A stretch of 35,321 bases of DNA from Ktedonobacterales bacterium (GTDB lineage: Bacteria > Chloroflexota > Ktedonobacteria > Ktedonobacterales > Ktedonobacteraceae), in assembly GCA_027451525.1 (NCBI GenBank), contig DAIDJF010000058.1:1-35321 (forward strand), in the 5' to 3' direction. Under the pieces are notes generated by a model. The model had not been told where the DNA came from. It worked only from the letters and a program-made list of their open reading frames with translations, and ran no database searches. Shown piece by piece: positions 8,010-16,847 of this stretch. Numbering within the stretch: the stretch's first letter is position 1; each line of letters begins with the position of its first letter. A program made the position numbers and the translations under genes.

Positions 8010-8068
8010 GGGGCCTGCAAAATCTTGAAAGTCGCAAAAACCCCATTCAAAGAGACAACGACAGATCG

Positions 8069-8434
8069 TTATATAGTTTTTTTGGACTGTGCCAGTTCCT
8101 CTAGCCGACCATTTTGAATAGCTTGTATCACCTTTTGATGTTGCAGAATCGCCGCATCAAGGGTCTGAGAGCTAAACGAGCAGATTGGCAGGCGTACTAG
8201 TGTTAAATAGCCGCCTTGCTGGGGAAAAACTGTTGTTCTACATGGAGAACCCATTACGGCATCAATGTAGGAAGCGACAACATAGCGCTTTCCGTTAGGA
8301 GCGGTAGCAACATGGCGCGCCAAATCATCGGTATGCAAACGCACTGGAGCCGCATTGGGGATTTCGACATTGCGTCGTTGATTGGAAAGCGCGACAAGCC
8401 CCTGTTCACTCTCCATCGCCTCTTCAATAGGCAT
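8069..8434 (-). CDS. Hypothetical protein, 121 residues
   Basis: A soluble-looking protein of no family I can name. It begins MPIEEAMESEQGLVALSNQR, has a central segment with GKRYVVASYIDAVMGSPCRTT, and ends in a helical stretch (DAAILQHQKVIQAIQNGRLEEL). The ATG at 8434 is preceded five bases upstream by GAGGAGG, a near-perfect ribosome binding site, which decides the start over upstream ATGs. It has its own promoter at 8516-8544. The 66-residue gene follows on the same strand after about 210 bases with a separate promoter, so the two may be related in function but are not strictly one operon. Confidence 0.7.
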   Translation of the reverse strand: MPIEEAMESEQGLVALSNQRRNVEIPNAAPVRLHTDDLARHVATAPNGKRYVVASYIDAVMGSPCRTTVFPQQGGYLTLVRLPICSFSSQTLDAAILQHQKVIQAIQNGRLEELAQSKKTI

Positions 8435-8497
8435 TGGAACCTCCTCGTGTATAACCATAGCCATGCAATCCGCCAGAATACCACCCAGTTGAGTAGT

Positions 8498-8510
8498 ATG
8501 CAGACTGCAT
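8498..8510. promoter_or_regulatory. Palindrome at the start site of the 121-residue gene (operator candidate)
   Basis: ATGCAG (8498-8503) and CTGCAT (8505-8510) form a perfect inverted repeat around one base. It lies five bases beyond the -10 box on the minus strand, where a repressor would block initiation. No dedicated regulator is adjacent. Confidence 0.35.
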
Positions 8511-8515
8511 GGTAT

Positions 8516-8544
8516 AGTTTACGCAAGTTCAGCCCTTTGGTCAA
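8516..8544 (-). promoter_or_regulatory. Sigma-70-type promoter for the 121-residue gene
   Basis: On the minus strand TTGACC (8539-8544) and TAAACT (8516-8521) are 17 bases apart. The promoter lies in the 120-base gap after the transglutaminase gene and points to the hypothetical gene at 8434. Confidence 0.6.
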
Positions 8545-8554
8545 GCGATAATGA

Positions 8555-11038
8555 CTATAGTTCATCTTCTTCAAGCAACTTGTGTGCCCGTCGTTTTTTA
8601 ATAATCGCGACGAACATGCGGCTGATGCGCTCAGGGAGCCAGCGCAGGAAGTATGGATGGCGCAAGACATACACAAAGAGACGTGGCTGCAATTGCTTCC
8701 AAATGTCCGGCAATTCGCGTACCTCGCCAGAACTCGAAGGATGCTCGGCACTCATTGGGTCTGCCCATCGCTCACGCACATAGATATCGCCGAAGCGTTC
8801 CAGCACAGGAGCATATTCGGGTGTCATATTGCTTAAGCCGTGAATGTATTCATAGGGCGTCTGCGAGGTGCGCAACTCAACGCCAGCCCAGCGTGCAAGC
8901 AGACAAATGCGTCCATACATTTGTGTGACCAGATTGTAACGGCGGAAGAGACGACTCCACCACAGACCAAAGAGGATACTGCCAAACAGCACGAGCAGAA
9001 CTAGACCTCCCAGCGTCACGCCGACTTGTTGGCCGAGCGTATCGGAGGATGTTGTTGTGCCAGTATCAGATGTTCCGCCATTGCTTGCTGCGTCTTGTTT
9101 GCCGTTACGCCGTCCTTGAAGACCTGAGAGAGCGGCGATACTTGAACCACCTACGCTCCCGCCAAGCGTGCTAGAAACAAATTGATTGGGTAAGGGACGC
9201 GCGAACTGTGAGAAACTTGCCGATGGCTCAAAGTTAATCCAACCATATCCCGCGAAGTAGATCTGGGTCCAGGCATGAGCATCAGTGCCACGAATGACCT
9301 GCAGATGATTTTTCGCGTCATATGTGCCATTGGTATAGCCAACGGCGACACGGGCCGGAATGCCTAACGTGCGAGCCATGACCGCCATCGCGCTTGCGAA
9401 GTAGTTACAATAGCCTTTGTTGCCGCTACGGAACAAGAACCAGGAGACCCCTTCTTCGCCTGGGGGCAACTGAATATCCACGCTATAGGTGTAATGCGTG
9501 CGCAGGTAGTCCTCAAGAGCGGCCGCCTTATCATACATCGTGTGCGCGTTGGCGGTAATGTGTTTAGCCAATGCCGCAACATTGGGATCAAGATTTTTGG
9601 GGAGTTGTAGATTCGCCTGCACGATATTCGGATCGTAGACGGTCGGTGAAATCGTTCCAGGATAGTCAGGCGGATAACTTGGGGCAGCAGATGGCATTGG
9701 CACTGTGCGTAGCGTTTGTTCATCAGCCGATGAGACCAGCGAAACGACCGAATATTGCATGCCAGCCGTCAGGTTGCCCGTCTGTTTCAACCATGCCACC
9801 ACATCGCCACTTTGCGAGTTAGTCAGCACATCTGTCCCAACGTTGGCCGAATCTATCGTGGACGCACCCAACAGATATGTTTTCTGCTCCCCTGGCGGGC
9901 TGACAATCGTTATGTTTTGCTTCACGGTATGAGAGAGCGCGGGTCCATTAATAAAGTATTGGTTCGCTTTAATCGTATTATTGGTTACAGGCTGGTTGGT
10001 CCAGCCAGCAACACCCTGGTAGGTATCGTAGCTCAAAGACTCAAGATATTGCGTCACATCGTCGCTCTTGACAGTCATTACAACATCATGATTCAGGTTT
10101 GGATTTCCACTCAAAACAAGCGTATCGCGGAAGTTGCCATGATTGGCGGGATTCGCGCCGCCACTGATCGCGATAGCACGGTTCCAGGTATTTTCTAACT
10201 GTACGATGGGATTGGCATTGAGGGTCCAAATCTGCGCGGCGGCAGGGTTAATATAGCCCCAGGGTAACAGCCAGGAGAAGATCAGAATGCCGATTGAGAT
10301 CAACGTGCCCGCCTGCATCACATCCCAACCAATATCATCGGCATAGCGTAACCCCTGCCTTCGCCAGCGACGAATGGATTCGTGCAGGTTGAAACGCAAG
10401 AGGAGGAGGAGAGAGGCAATCAAAAACACGGCGAGAAAGATAATAAAGCCGCTATCTACATTACTCAGGTTAATCAGCAACACAACCGCGTTGGCAACAA
10501 TCAACAGCCAGGGATTACGGACACGATAAAGTAGCCATGCACTGGCATAGGCAAGCACGAAACCCAGCGCGGTGATGAAGAAAAGAAAGATGGAATCATC
10601 TTCACCAGAACTGCCAGCAAGGACAGAGGCAAACCAATGCTGGATAGTATATAAAAACGTGCTCGTACTTCCCGCGTAAAAAGCTCCCGCTGTCTGCCAG
10701 AATGCGAGCAGAATAGCGAAGACAATTGCGCACAGATGAACCGCCCAGGCAGGAAAACGCCGTTGTTTGGCAGTCACCACCCCTATGACAAGCCCGATGG
10801 CCGTTGTAAGGGTCAAGATGTTGAGATGATTTACCCAACCAACAGCCTGGATACTCCAGATCGTACTATAGACGACTGTCGCCAACAAAACGAGTGAGAA
10901 CCAGCCCTCCTCTATACCCCAAGAGAGGGTTATTACTGGTTTACGTGGCTCGTGGTGTCCATTCGAGCGCGTTTTATTATCTGGTGCAGGTGGCTCAGAG
11001 ATAAGTTTTGATAATCTTTCAACTGTAGCATCGCGCAT
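8555..11038 (-). CDS. Membrane-bound transglutaminase-like protein (TgpA type)
   Basis: An 827-residue protein in the TgpA arrangement. Several N-terminal membrane helices (about residues 45-265) are followed by an external transglutaminase-like domain, one more helix near 675-695, and a cytoplasmic DUF4129-like tail. The papain-type catalytic Cys is in KGYCNYFASA (Cys544) and the His in DAHAW (His588). The third position is Glu in FEPSA (Glu604) where Asp is usual, so the triad is slightly atypical. The start at 11038 has GGAGGT upstream, inside the end of the DUF58 gene five bases away. It closes a MoxR / DUF58 / transglutaminase operon, a common set whose cellular task is not settled. Confidence 0.92.
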   Translation of the reverse strand: MRDATVERLSKLISEPPAPDNKTRSNGHHEPRKPVITLSWGIEEGWFSLVLLATVVYSTIWSIQAVGWVNHLNILTLTTAIGLVIGVVTAKQRRFPAWAVHLCAIVFAILLAFWQTAGAFYAGSTSTFLYTIQHWFASVLAGSSGEDDSIFLFFITALGFVLAYASAWLLYRVRNPWLLIVANAVVLLINLSNVDSGFIIFLAVFLIASLLLLLRFNLHESIRRWRRQGLRYADDIGWDVMQAGTLISIGILIFSWLLPWGYINPAAAQIWTLNANPIVQLENTWNRAIAISGGANPANHGNFRDTLVLSGNPNLNHDVVMTVKSDDVTQYLESLSYDTYQGVAGWTNQPVTNNTIKANQYFINGPALSHTVKQNITIVSPPGEQKTYLLGASTIDSANVGTDVLTNSQSGDVVAWLKQTGNLTAGMQYSVVSLVSSADEQTLRTVPMPSAAPSYPPDYPGTISPTVYDPNIVQANLQLPKNLDPNVAALAKHITANAHTMYDKAAALEDYLRTHYTYSVDIQLPPGEEGVSWFLFRSGNKGYCNYFASAMAVMARTLGIPARVAVGYTNGTYDAKNHLQVIRGTDAHAWTQIYFAGYGWINFEPSASFSQFARPLPNQFVSSTLGGSVGGSSIAALSGLQGRRNGKQDAASNGGTSDTGTTTSSDTLGQQVGVTLGGLVLLVLFGSILFGLWWSRLFRRYNLVTQMYGRICLLARWAGVELRTSQTPYEYIHGLSNMTPEYAPVLERFGDIYVRERWADPMSAEHPSSSGEVRELPDIWKQLQPRLFVYVLRHPYFLRWLPERISRMFVAIIKKRRAHKLLEEDEL

Positions 11039-11043
11039 GAGCC

Positions 11044-12255
11044 TTACCTCCGTTGTGCATAACGAACATCGGGGCCACTTTCTAATACTTCTGTCAGAGA
11101 GTCGCCTTTAGCAATACGCAACACGGGTACGCCAGCCCCTTCTAAGAGAGCCAAGGTATCCTCATCCTGTGGACTATTAGTAAATGTATTTGCATTAAGA
11201 CCAACGACAGCAACCTGGACACCGCGCCGCTGCAAATGGCGCACGCCATCATGCCAATCACGTGAAGCCGAGGGCGTAATCACAATCGCAACCGTATTGC
11301 GTCCAAAGTGGAGGGCATCCAGAGCCAACGCCTCTTTCAGGTCTGTACCAGGACCAGCCGATACTACCGCGAGCGACTCCAATACACGCTCTACCTGTCG
11401 ATCTCCGCGATCAAGGGAGAGAAACTCGCGATGCTCCCCACTCACAATCATCCCTACAGAGAGGTCTTGCCGCAACAGATAGACCGCGATAGTAGCGGCA
11501 ACGGTCACGCCATACTCTTCTGTTGAATGTTCACCCTCACCCGCCTGGACTGCTTCTTGCAAATCTAGCACAATCCATGCATCTACAGCGGGGTCTAGAT
11601 CAAACTCTTTCACCATCAATTTATTAGAATGGGCACTTGAACGCCAATGGATGCGGCTCAGTGCATCACCAGGAATGTATTCACGAATGGTGGTGGCATT
11701 CGTCGTTGTTTGCAGCGCACGACGTGAGCTACGCCCACGCCCAGGTAATCCGCCCGTAAAGAGGGCAAAGCGCGTAATTGGCAGCACGCGCGGCAAAACC
11801 AGGATATCGCGCTCCTTCGTCAAGGTGAAACGCTGGCGAAACAGCCCAAAAGGGTCGCCGCTCGTCGCGCTTACTGGGCCAAGCTGAAAATGTCCACGTC
11901 GTCTGCACACGGTACGCGCCTTCCACATCGCGCGTTTGCGTCCGCCCATACTGGCGACATAGCCAGCGCGATGATTGGGCAGTGTTGAACCGTCGGCGAT
12001 CTGGACCCACAGTTTGGGCAGGATACTGACATTATCCAGCATCAAGCGTTCCTCGAAAACCTCCCCAACTTGAATACGCTCACTTGGTACATTACGATGA
12101 AATACCAGTTTGCGCAAGCTGTAACGCGCCCACAGCCACGAGAGAACAAACAGCAAGAGCAGGATATATGTTAACCAGTAGAGAACTTTCCAGCCACTAC
12201 TGACAGCAAAAAAGCCCAGAACAAGAATGAGCAGTATAGCTTGCCAGGGTCGCAT
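11044..12255 (-). CDS. DUF58 domain-containing membrane protein
   Basis: A 403-residue protein with two short membrane helices at the N-terminus (about residues 5-40), a beta-rich middle, and the DUF58 signature IREYIPGDALSRIHWRSSA (191-209). A von Willebrand A-like fold follows, with DAWIVLDLQEA. DUF58 proteins nearly always sit beside a MoxR ATPase, which is thought to act on them as a chaperone. The start at 12255 lies three bases after the MoxR stop, with AAGGACG inside the MoxR end as the binding site, so translation is coupled. The last codons supply the ribosome binding site for the transglutaminase gene. Confidence 0.92.
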   Translation of the reverse strand: MRPWQAILLILVLGFFAVSSGWKVLYWLTYILLLLFVLSWLWARYSLRKLVFHRNVPSERIQVGEVFEERLMLDNVSILPKLWVQIADGSTLPNHRAGYVASMGGRKRAMWKARTVCRRRGHFQLGPVSATSGDPFGLFRQRFTLTKERDILVLPRVLPITRFALFTGGLPGRGRSSRRALQTTTNATTIREYIPGDALSRIHWRSSAHSNKLMVKEFDLDPAVDAWIVLDLQEAVQAGEGEHSTEEYGVTVAATIAVYLLRQDLSVGMIVSGEHREFLSLDRGDRQVERVLESLAVVSAGPGTDLKEALALDALHFGRNTVAIVITPSASRDWHDGVRHLQRRGVQVAVVGLNANTFTNSPQDEDTLALLEGAGVPVLRIAKGDSLTEVLESGPDVRYAQRR

Positions 12256-12258
12256 AAC

Positions 12259-13230
12259 TTAGCGTCCTTTTCCGCCACCTACCCATGCATTGGGCACGGG
12301 AACGCTCTGCAAGATTTCATCAAGCAGCGCGGTCGATGTGATGGCACGCACACGAGCGGCAGGCGTCACGATGATACGATGGGCCAGCACGGGTTTCGCT
12401 AGCAGTTTGACATCGTCGGGGATAACATAGCCACGTCCCCGCATGGCAGCCAATGCTTGCACGCCGCGAAAGAGGGCCAGCGAACCACGTGGACTGGCTC
12501 CCAGGTAGATATTAGTATGATTGCGTGTCGCGTTGGCAATCGCTACAATATACTCGCGAATCGAGGGATCAACATGAATAGCACGCACCTGGGTTTGAAT
12601 GAGCGTCAATTCCTCGGCGGTCATAATCTGAGCCAGGTCTTCGAGTGGATGATGATGTTGATGCGTATCCAGAATGTTCATCTCATCGGCCGGTTTGGGA
12701 TAGCCCAGGCTAATGTTCATCATGAAGCGGTCGAGTTGCGCTTCTGGCAGCGGGAAGGTTCCTTCATATTCGATAGGATTTTGCGTCGCCATCACCATGA
12801 ATGGCTCCGGTAAGCTATAGGTCACGCCATCAATCGTTAACTGATTCTCTTCCATCGCTTCTAAAAGAGCCGATTGAGTTTTAGGGGTTGCGCGGTTAAT
12901 CTCGTCGGCCAGGACGATCTGCGCCATAATGGGGCCGGGCCGATACTCAAAATTGCCAGTTTTCTGATTATAAATGGAGACGCCTGTCACATCGCTTGGC
13001 AAGAGGTCCGGCGTGAACTGAATACGTTTAAAGGTACATCCAATGGAACGCGCAATAGCCTTCGTGAGAACCGTTTTACCGACACCCGGCACATCTTCGA
13101 TGAGAATATGCCCCCTACAAATAACAGCAATTAGACTAAAGGCAACAGAGTCTGCCTTGCCTACAATGACCCGTTCAACGTTGGCTACCACACGTTGTAC
13201 AGCGGTCGCCAGGTCCTGTATTGACTGCAT
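12259..13230 (-). CDS. MoxR-family AAA+ ATPase
   Basis: A cytoplasmic AAA+ ATPase of 323 residues. Walker A is DVPGVGKT (46-53), Walker B is VLADE (106-110) and the sensor 1 region is [10 protein letters not shown] (148-157). The C-terminal lid contains ASPRGSLAL. MoxR proteins act as chaperones for von Willebrand A-domain partners, matching the DUF58 gene directly downstream. The ATG at 13230 has GGAG eight bases upstream. It is the first gene of a three-gene operon divergent from acyP. Confidence 0.93.
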   Translation of the reverse strand: MQSIQDLATAVQRVVANVERVIVGKADSVAFSLIAVICRGHILIEDVPGVGKTVLTKAIARSIGCTFKRIQFTPDLLPSDVTGVSIYNQKTGNFEYRPGPIMAQIVLADEINRATPKTQSALLEAMEENQLTIDGVTYSLPEPFMVMATQNPIEYEGTFPLPEAQLDRFMMNISLGYPKPADEMNILDTHQHHHPLEDLAQIMTAEELTLIQTQVRAIHVDPSIREYIVAIANATRNHTNIYLGASPRGSLALFRGVQALAAMRGRGYVIPDDVKLLAKPVLAHRIIVTPAARVRAITSTALLDEILQSVPVPNAWVGGGKGR

Positions 13231-13582
13231 AAGTCTCTCTCCTCAACGAGGTATAATTGAGGTTTCCATCCATTTTAATGGCAGTTTGCATCAGTGCTTA
13301 GTGTACCATCTTACCACAAAAGCACCCAATATTCGAGTGATTGCTGACATTTTTGCGAAAATACACATTACACATGTATCTATACATACGCCGTTCGCTC
13401 TATTTTTGTTACGCTCACGTACAATAGTCTTAATTATACCCACCTTGGCGGAAAGTTGCTTAAAAATTTACACATTTTAACACACGTGCAAACATGCACA
13501 CGTGTTGTCTTAAATCAGCAGATCAGCAGAAAAGCCGTCAAAGGGCTATGCTCAACGCGCTATCTGTGTTATCATAGGGGCC
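13231..13582. other. Divergent intergenic region with palindromes
   Basis: This AT-rich spacer separates the minus-strand MoxR operon from plus-strand acyP and should hold both promoters, although I see no boxes good enough to call. It contains ATGTATCTATACAT (13374-13387), a palindrome around CT, and a pair of CACGTG boxes 10 bases apart (13483-13488 and 13499-13504). Either could be a regulator site. Confidence 0.4.
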
Positions 13583-13900
13583 ATGAGCCAGCATAGCATG
13601 AACCAGCAGGAACAATATAGCACAGGCATCGAAGAACTCCACGCGCAGGTGCGTGGGCGCGTCCAGGGCGTCGGCTTTCGCTATTTTGTCGTTCAGAAAG
13701 CCCTTACGCTGGGATTACGCGGGTATGCACGCAATGATGAGAGCGGTGATGTAGAAGTACTGGCCCAGGGAGCGCGTCCGGCACTCGAACGTCTCCTCGC
13801 CCTCCTCTGGCAGGGTCCGTCAGCGGCCCAGGTTGATGAAGTGCGGGCCACGTGGCGAGAAGCAAGCACCTATATAAGTGGATTCCATGTCCGCTGGTAA
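13583..13900 (+). CDS. acyP: Acylphosphatase
   Basis: A small cytosolic enzyme that hydrolyses acylphosphates such as carbamoyl phosphate. The catalytic signature GRVQGVGFRYF carries the substrate-binding Arg, and the essential Asn is in GYARNDESGDVEV. Only about 20 extra N-terminal residues precede the roughly 85-residue core. The ATG at 13583 follows AGGGG closely; a second ATG at 13598 (MNQQEQ) is also possible. It lies directly upstream of gatC and may be transcribed with it. Confidence 0.92.
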   Translation: MSQHSMNQQEQYSTGIEELHAQVRGRVQGVGFRYFVVQKALTLGLRGYARNDESGDVEVLAQGARPALERLLALLWQGPSAAQVDEVRATWREASTYISGFHVRW

Positions 13901-13946
13901 GCCATACGTGTACCTTAAACGCGGTACGTTTCTATTGAGGAAGAAT

Positions 13947-14237
13947 ATGATTGATCGAGAGACAGTAAAGAACGTAGCCAAACTTGCCCGGCTCGGTTTA
14001 AGCGAAGCAGATATTGAAATATTCCAGAATCAGCTTTCCGTGATCCTTCAGAATATCGCTATCTTACAAGAGGCCGACGTCAGTGGCGTGTCTCCGACCG
14101 CACACGCCTCGCGCCTTACCAATATTATGCGTGTGGACGAGCCACAGCCTTCCTACGCGCCAGAGGTCTTGCTGGCAAACGCCCCCGACCAGGAAGAGAA
14201 CTGCCTCAAGGTCAACGCGGTGTTGGAAGGAGAATAG
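13947..14237 (+). CDS. gatC: Asp-tRNA(Asn)/Glu-tRNA(Gln) amidotransferase subunit C
   Basis: A 96-residue subunit that stabilises GatA and helps couple it to GatB in making Gln-tRNA(Gln) or Asn-tRNA(Asn) from misacylated tRNA. The family pattern is clear: an N-terminal helix VKNVAKLARLGLSEADIE, then VSGVSPTAHASRLTNIMRVDEP, and a C-terminal ANAPDQEENCLKVNAVLE. I chose the ATG at 13947 (GAGG six bases upstream); an in-frame extension would overlap acyP. The end of the gene supplies the ribosome binding site of gatA, whose start follows the stop by six bases. gatB is not in this window. Confidence 0.94.
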   Translation: MIDRETVKNVAKLARLGLSEADIEIFQNQLSVILQNIAILQEADVSGVSPTAHASRLTNIMRVDEPQPSYAPEVLLANAPDQEENCLKVNAVLEGE

Positions 14238-14243
14238 CTGATT

Positions 14244-15701
14244 ATGACAGAATTATACCAACTAACGATCCACGAGGCGGGAGAACTTCTCCGCCAGCGC
14301 AAAATTTCCTCGGTCGAGCTAACGCAGGCGCATCTTGAGCGTATTCGCGCCGTCGAGGATAAGGTCAAAGCATTTACGCTGATCACGGATGATCTCGCGC
14401 TCGAACAGGCACGCGCAGCCGACCGCCGCATTGCCAATAGCGACACGATCTCGCCGCTGACTGGTATCCCGCTCGCGATTAAAGATGTCATTTGCACAAA
14501 GGACATTCCGACGACGTGCGGTTCGCGCATGCTAGAAAACTTCCGACCGCCCTACGACGCAACCGTGATGGAACGGCTTAACGCGGCAGGCATCGTGATG
14601 GTCGGCAAGACCAATATGGACGAGTTCGCGATGGGATCATCGACCGAACACTCGGCCTTCTTTAACACACATAATCCCTGGGACCTGGAACGCGCTCCTG
14701 GTGGTAGTAGTGGTGGCTCAGCAGCAGCAGTGGCAGCGGGCATGGCAATGGGCGCATATGGCAGCGACACGGGCGGCTCTATTCGCCAACCCGGTGCACT
14801 ATGTAACGTCGTTGGTCTAAAACCGACCTACGGGCGCGTCTCGCGTTTCGGTCTGGTCGCGTTCGCCTCTTCGCTGGACCAGATTGGCCCCTTTGCACGT
14901 GATGCACGCGACGCCGCACTGCTGTTACAAGCTATCGCAGGACCTGACGCACGCGATGCAACCTGCTCGCCATTATCCGTTCCTGATTATAGCAGCGTAC
15001 TCACAGGCAGCATTAAAGGCATGCGTATCGGTGTGCCTGAAGAATACTGGGTAGAAGGCACACAGCCAGATGTGGTCGCATCCGCACGCGCCAATATCGA
15101 ACTCCTGCGCGAGATGGGAGCACAGGTTGAGCCGGTTTCACTGCCACATACACGCTATGGTGTCGCTGCCTACTACATTATCGCTCCCGCTGAGGCCAGC
15201 GCGAATCTGGCACGCTACGATGGCGTCAAATACGGCTACTCCTACCACGATACCGACGATATGTGGGAGGCAATGGAGAAAACACGGCAATACGGTTTCG
15301 GAGCCGAGGTCAAACGTCGTATCATGCTCGGCACGTATGCCCTCTCAGCAGGCTACTACGATGCCTACTACAAACGCGCCGAGAAAGTGCGCTCACTCAT
15401 TCGCCAGGATTTCGAGCAGGCTTTTGAGAAATTTGACGTGTTGGCTAGCCCGGCTTCACCAACCGTTGCGTTCAAACTGGGCGAGATATCTGATCCCTAT
15501 CAGATGTACCTGCAAGACGTGTTTACCATTCCGGCAAACCTGGCAGGCATCTGCGGCGTCTCTATCCCCGGTGGTTTCAGCAATGGCCTACCGATTGGCT
15601 TCCAATTGCTCGGCAACGCCTTCGCGGAAGAGAATATTCTGCGCGTGGCTCATGCCTTTGAACAAACTACTGACTACCATACCCGCTGGCCCAGCCTGTA
15701 A
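14244..15701 (+). CDS. gatA: Asp-tRNA(Asn)/Glu-tRNA(Gln) amidotransferase subunit A
   Basis: A 485-residue amidase that releases ammonia from glutamine and passes it to GatB for transamidation of Glu-tRNA(Gln) or Asp-tRNA(Asn). The Ser-cisSer-Lys triad is complete: Lys80 in LAIKD, the cis-Ser Ser155 in APGGSSGGSAAAV and the nucleophile Ser179 in DTGGSIRQP. Length is normal for the family. The ATG at 14244 has GAAGGAG upstream inside gatC. After the stop comes a palindromic repeat rather than a typical terminator. Confidence 0.96.
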   Translation: MTELYQLTIHEAGELLRQRKISSVELTQAHLERIRAVEDKVKAFTLITDDLALEQARAADRRIANSDTISPLTGIPLAIKDVICTKDIPTTCGSRMLENFRPPYDATVMERLNAAGIVMVGKTNMDEFAMGSSTEHSAFFNTHNPWDLERAPGGSSGGSAAAVAAGMAMGAYGSDTGGSIRQPGALCNVVGLKPTYGRVSRFGLVAFASSLDQIGPFARDARDAALLLQAIAGPDARDATCSPLSVPDYSSVLTGSIKGMRIGVPEEYWVEGTQPDVVASARANIELLREMGAQVEPVSLPHTRYGVAAYYIIAPAEASANLARYDGVKYGYSYHDTDDMWEAMEKTRQYGFGAEVKRRIMLGTYALSAGYYDAYYKRAEKVRSLIRQDFEQAFEKFDVLASPASPTVAFKLGEISDPYQMYLQDVFTIPANLAGICGVSIPGGFSNGLPIGFQLLGNAFAEENILRVAHAFEQTTDYHTRWPSL

Positions 15702-15715
15702 CCCCGTGGAAGAGC

Positions 15716-15800
15716 AGGGCGAGAGCAAGCCTCGCCCCTACAATGATACGATGCACGTATTCCCCGTCATCATTGTAGGGGCGACCCTCGCGGTCGCCCT
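15716..15800. repeat. Palindromic dispersed repeat between gatA and the carboxypeptidase gene
   Basis: Two inverted arms (15716-15747 and 15769-15800) share AGGGCGA at their outer ends and CGCCCCTACAATGAT at their inner ends. The right arm forms its own small hairpin, GCGACC...GGTCGC. The stretch CCCCGTCATCATTG (15762-15775) recurs in the terminal repeats of the element at 35129-35321, and the GGGC...GCCCCTAC ends recur at 7225-7373. When transcribed it would fold strongly and could act as a 3-prime end for gatA. Confidence 0.7.
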
Positions 15801-15836
15801 GTTCCCTCTACGCCTACCCAAGGGAGATAATGCGTT

Positions 15837-16835
15837 ATGCGCCGCCGCGTTCTCGCAACCGCACTTCTATTCATTGCCCTCTGTATTTTGTTGATAACGC
15901 CCGTATTAGCGTTCACGCCTTATGGGACGCAATTGCTGCACGCGATGGGAGCCGTAAAAGCCACACCATCGCCGTCACCAGTGGTATTTACGCCAACACC
16001 CATTCCCTCTCCCTCACCCATACTGACCATTCAGGGAACGCCGCCACCCGTGCAATCAAAAATCGCCTATCTGATGGATGCCAATACAGGCAACGTGCTG
16101 GTCGATGAAAACGGCGAGGTTCCCGTACAGATGGCGAGTACGACTAAGATCATGACCGCCTTGATCGCTATTCAAACAGGCAACCTTGATCAGCTTGTCC
16201 CAATTCAGCAGGATGCCTATAACGAGGTCTGGTTGCACGATGGCAGTAGCGCGGGCCTTGTCGTCGGTGACCGCATGCCGCTCAAAGACTTGCTTTATGG
16301 TCTGATGCTACCTTCGGGCGATGACGCGGCAATCGCTATCGCCGACGCGCTAGGTGGTGTCCCCAGTTTTGTGCAGCGCATGAATCTCTTCGCCTACCAC
16401 CTGCACCTCTTCCAAACGCATTATCTCAATCCCGATGGACTGAACTACGTTGCGAGTGGTGAGCCAATTGCGGATCACCATAGCACGGCCGCTGATCTGG
16501 TGCGCCTGGCGCGTTACGCGATGTCTATCCCACTTTTCGCGCAGATCGTGCAGACAAAAGTATATAAAGTGCCACCAACGATTAATCATCATAGCTATAC
16601 CTGGACGAATATCAACCAACTCCTAGACACATATCAGGGGGCAACAGGCATTAAAACAGGCTTTACACCACAAGCAGGGTATTGTCTGGTCTTTGCCGCC
16701 ACCCGTTCAAACCAAAATCTCGTTGGGGTTGTCCTCGACTCACCGACAGAACCGGGGCGTTTTCAAGATGCGGCCGCACTACTCAATTGGGGCTTCGCGC
16801 TTCCCCTTATGCCGCCAGTCCCGCCAGCGGCATAA
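15837..16835 (+). CDS. D-alanyl-D-alanine carboxypeptidase (S11 family)
   Basis: A 332-residue exported penicillin-binding protein that would trim the terminal D-Ala of peptidoglycan. Residues 1-25 form a signal peptide or anchor (VLATALLFIALCILLITPVLA), and a Pro/Ser/Thr-rich linker runs to about residue 65. The active-site SxxK is STTK (Ser101, Lys104) and KTG is at 273-275 (GIKTGFT). The second motif is Ser-Gly-Asp (160-162, LMLPSGDDAA) where SxN is expected, so the Asn is replaced. The C-terminal beta domain of longer DacA proteins is absent. The ATG at 15837 follows AGGGAG at 11 bases. Confidence 0.9.
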   Translation: MRRRVLATALLFIALCILLITPVLAFTPYGTQLLHAMGAVKATPSPSPVVFTPTPIPSPSPILTIQGTPPPVQSKIAYLMDANTGNVLVDENGEVPVQMASTTKIMTALIAIQTGNLDQLVPIQQDAYNEVWLHDGSSAGLVVGDRMPLKDLLYGLMLPSGDDAAIAIADALGGVPSFVQRMNLFAYHLHLFQTHYLNPDGLNYVASGEPIADHHSTAADLVRLARYAMSIPLFAQIVQTKVYKVPPTINHHSYTWTNINQLLDTYQGATGIKTGFTPQAGYCLVFAATRSNQNLVGVVLDSPTEPGRFQDAAALLNWGFALPLMPPVPPAA

Positions 16836-16847
16836 GCGATGGTGAAA

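Noticed and set aside
15070..15894. Plus-strand open frame of 274 codons overlapping gatA and the carboxypeptidase start
   Set aside because: It lies in another frame of a complete gatA with an intact triad, and its product resembles nothing.
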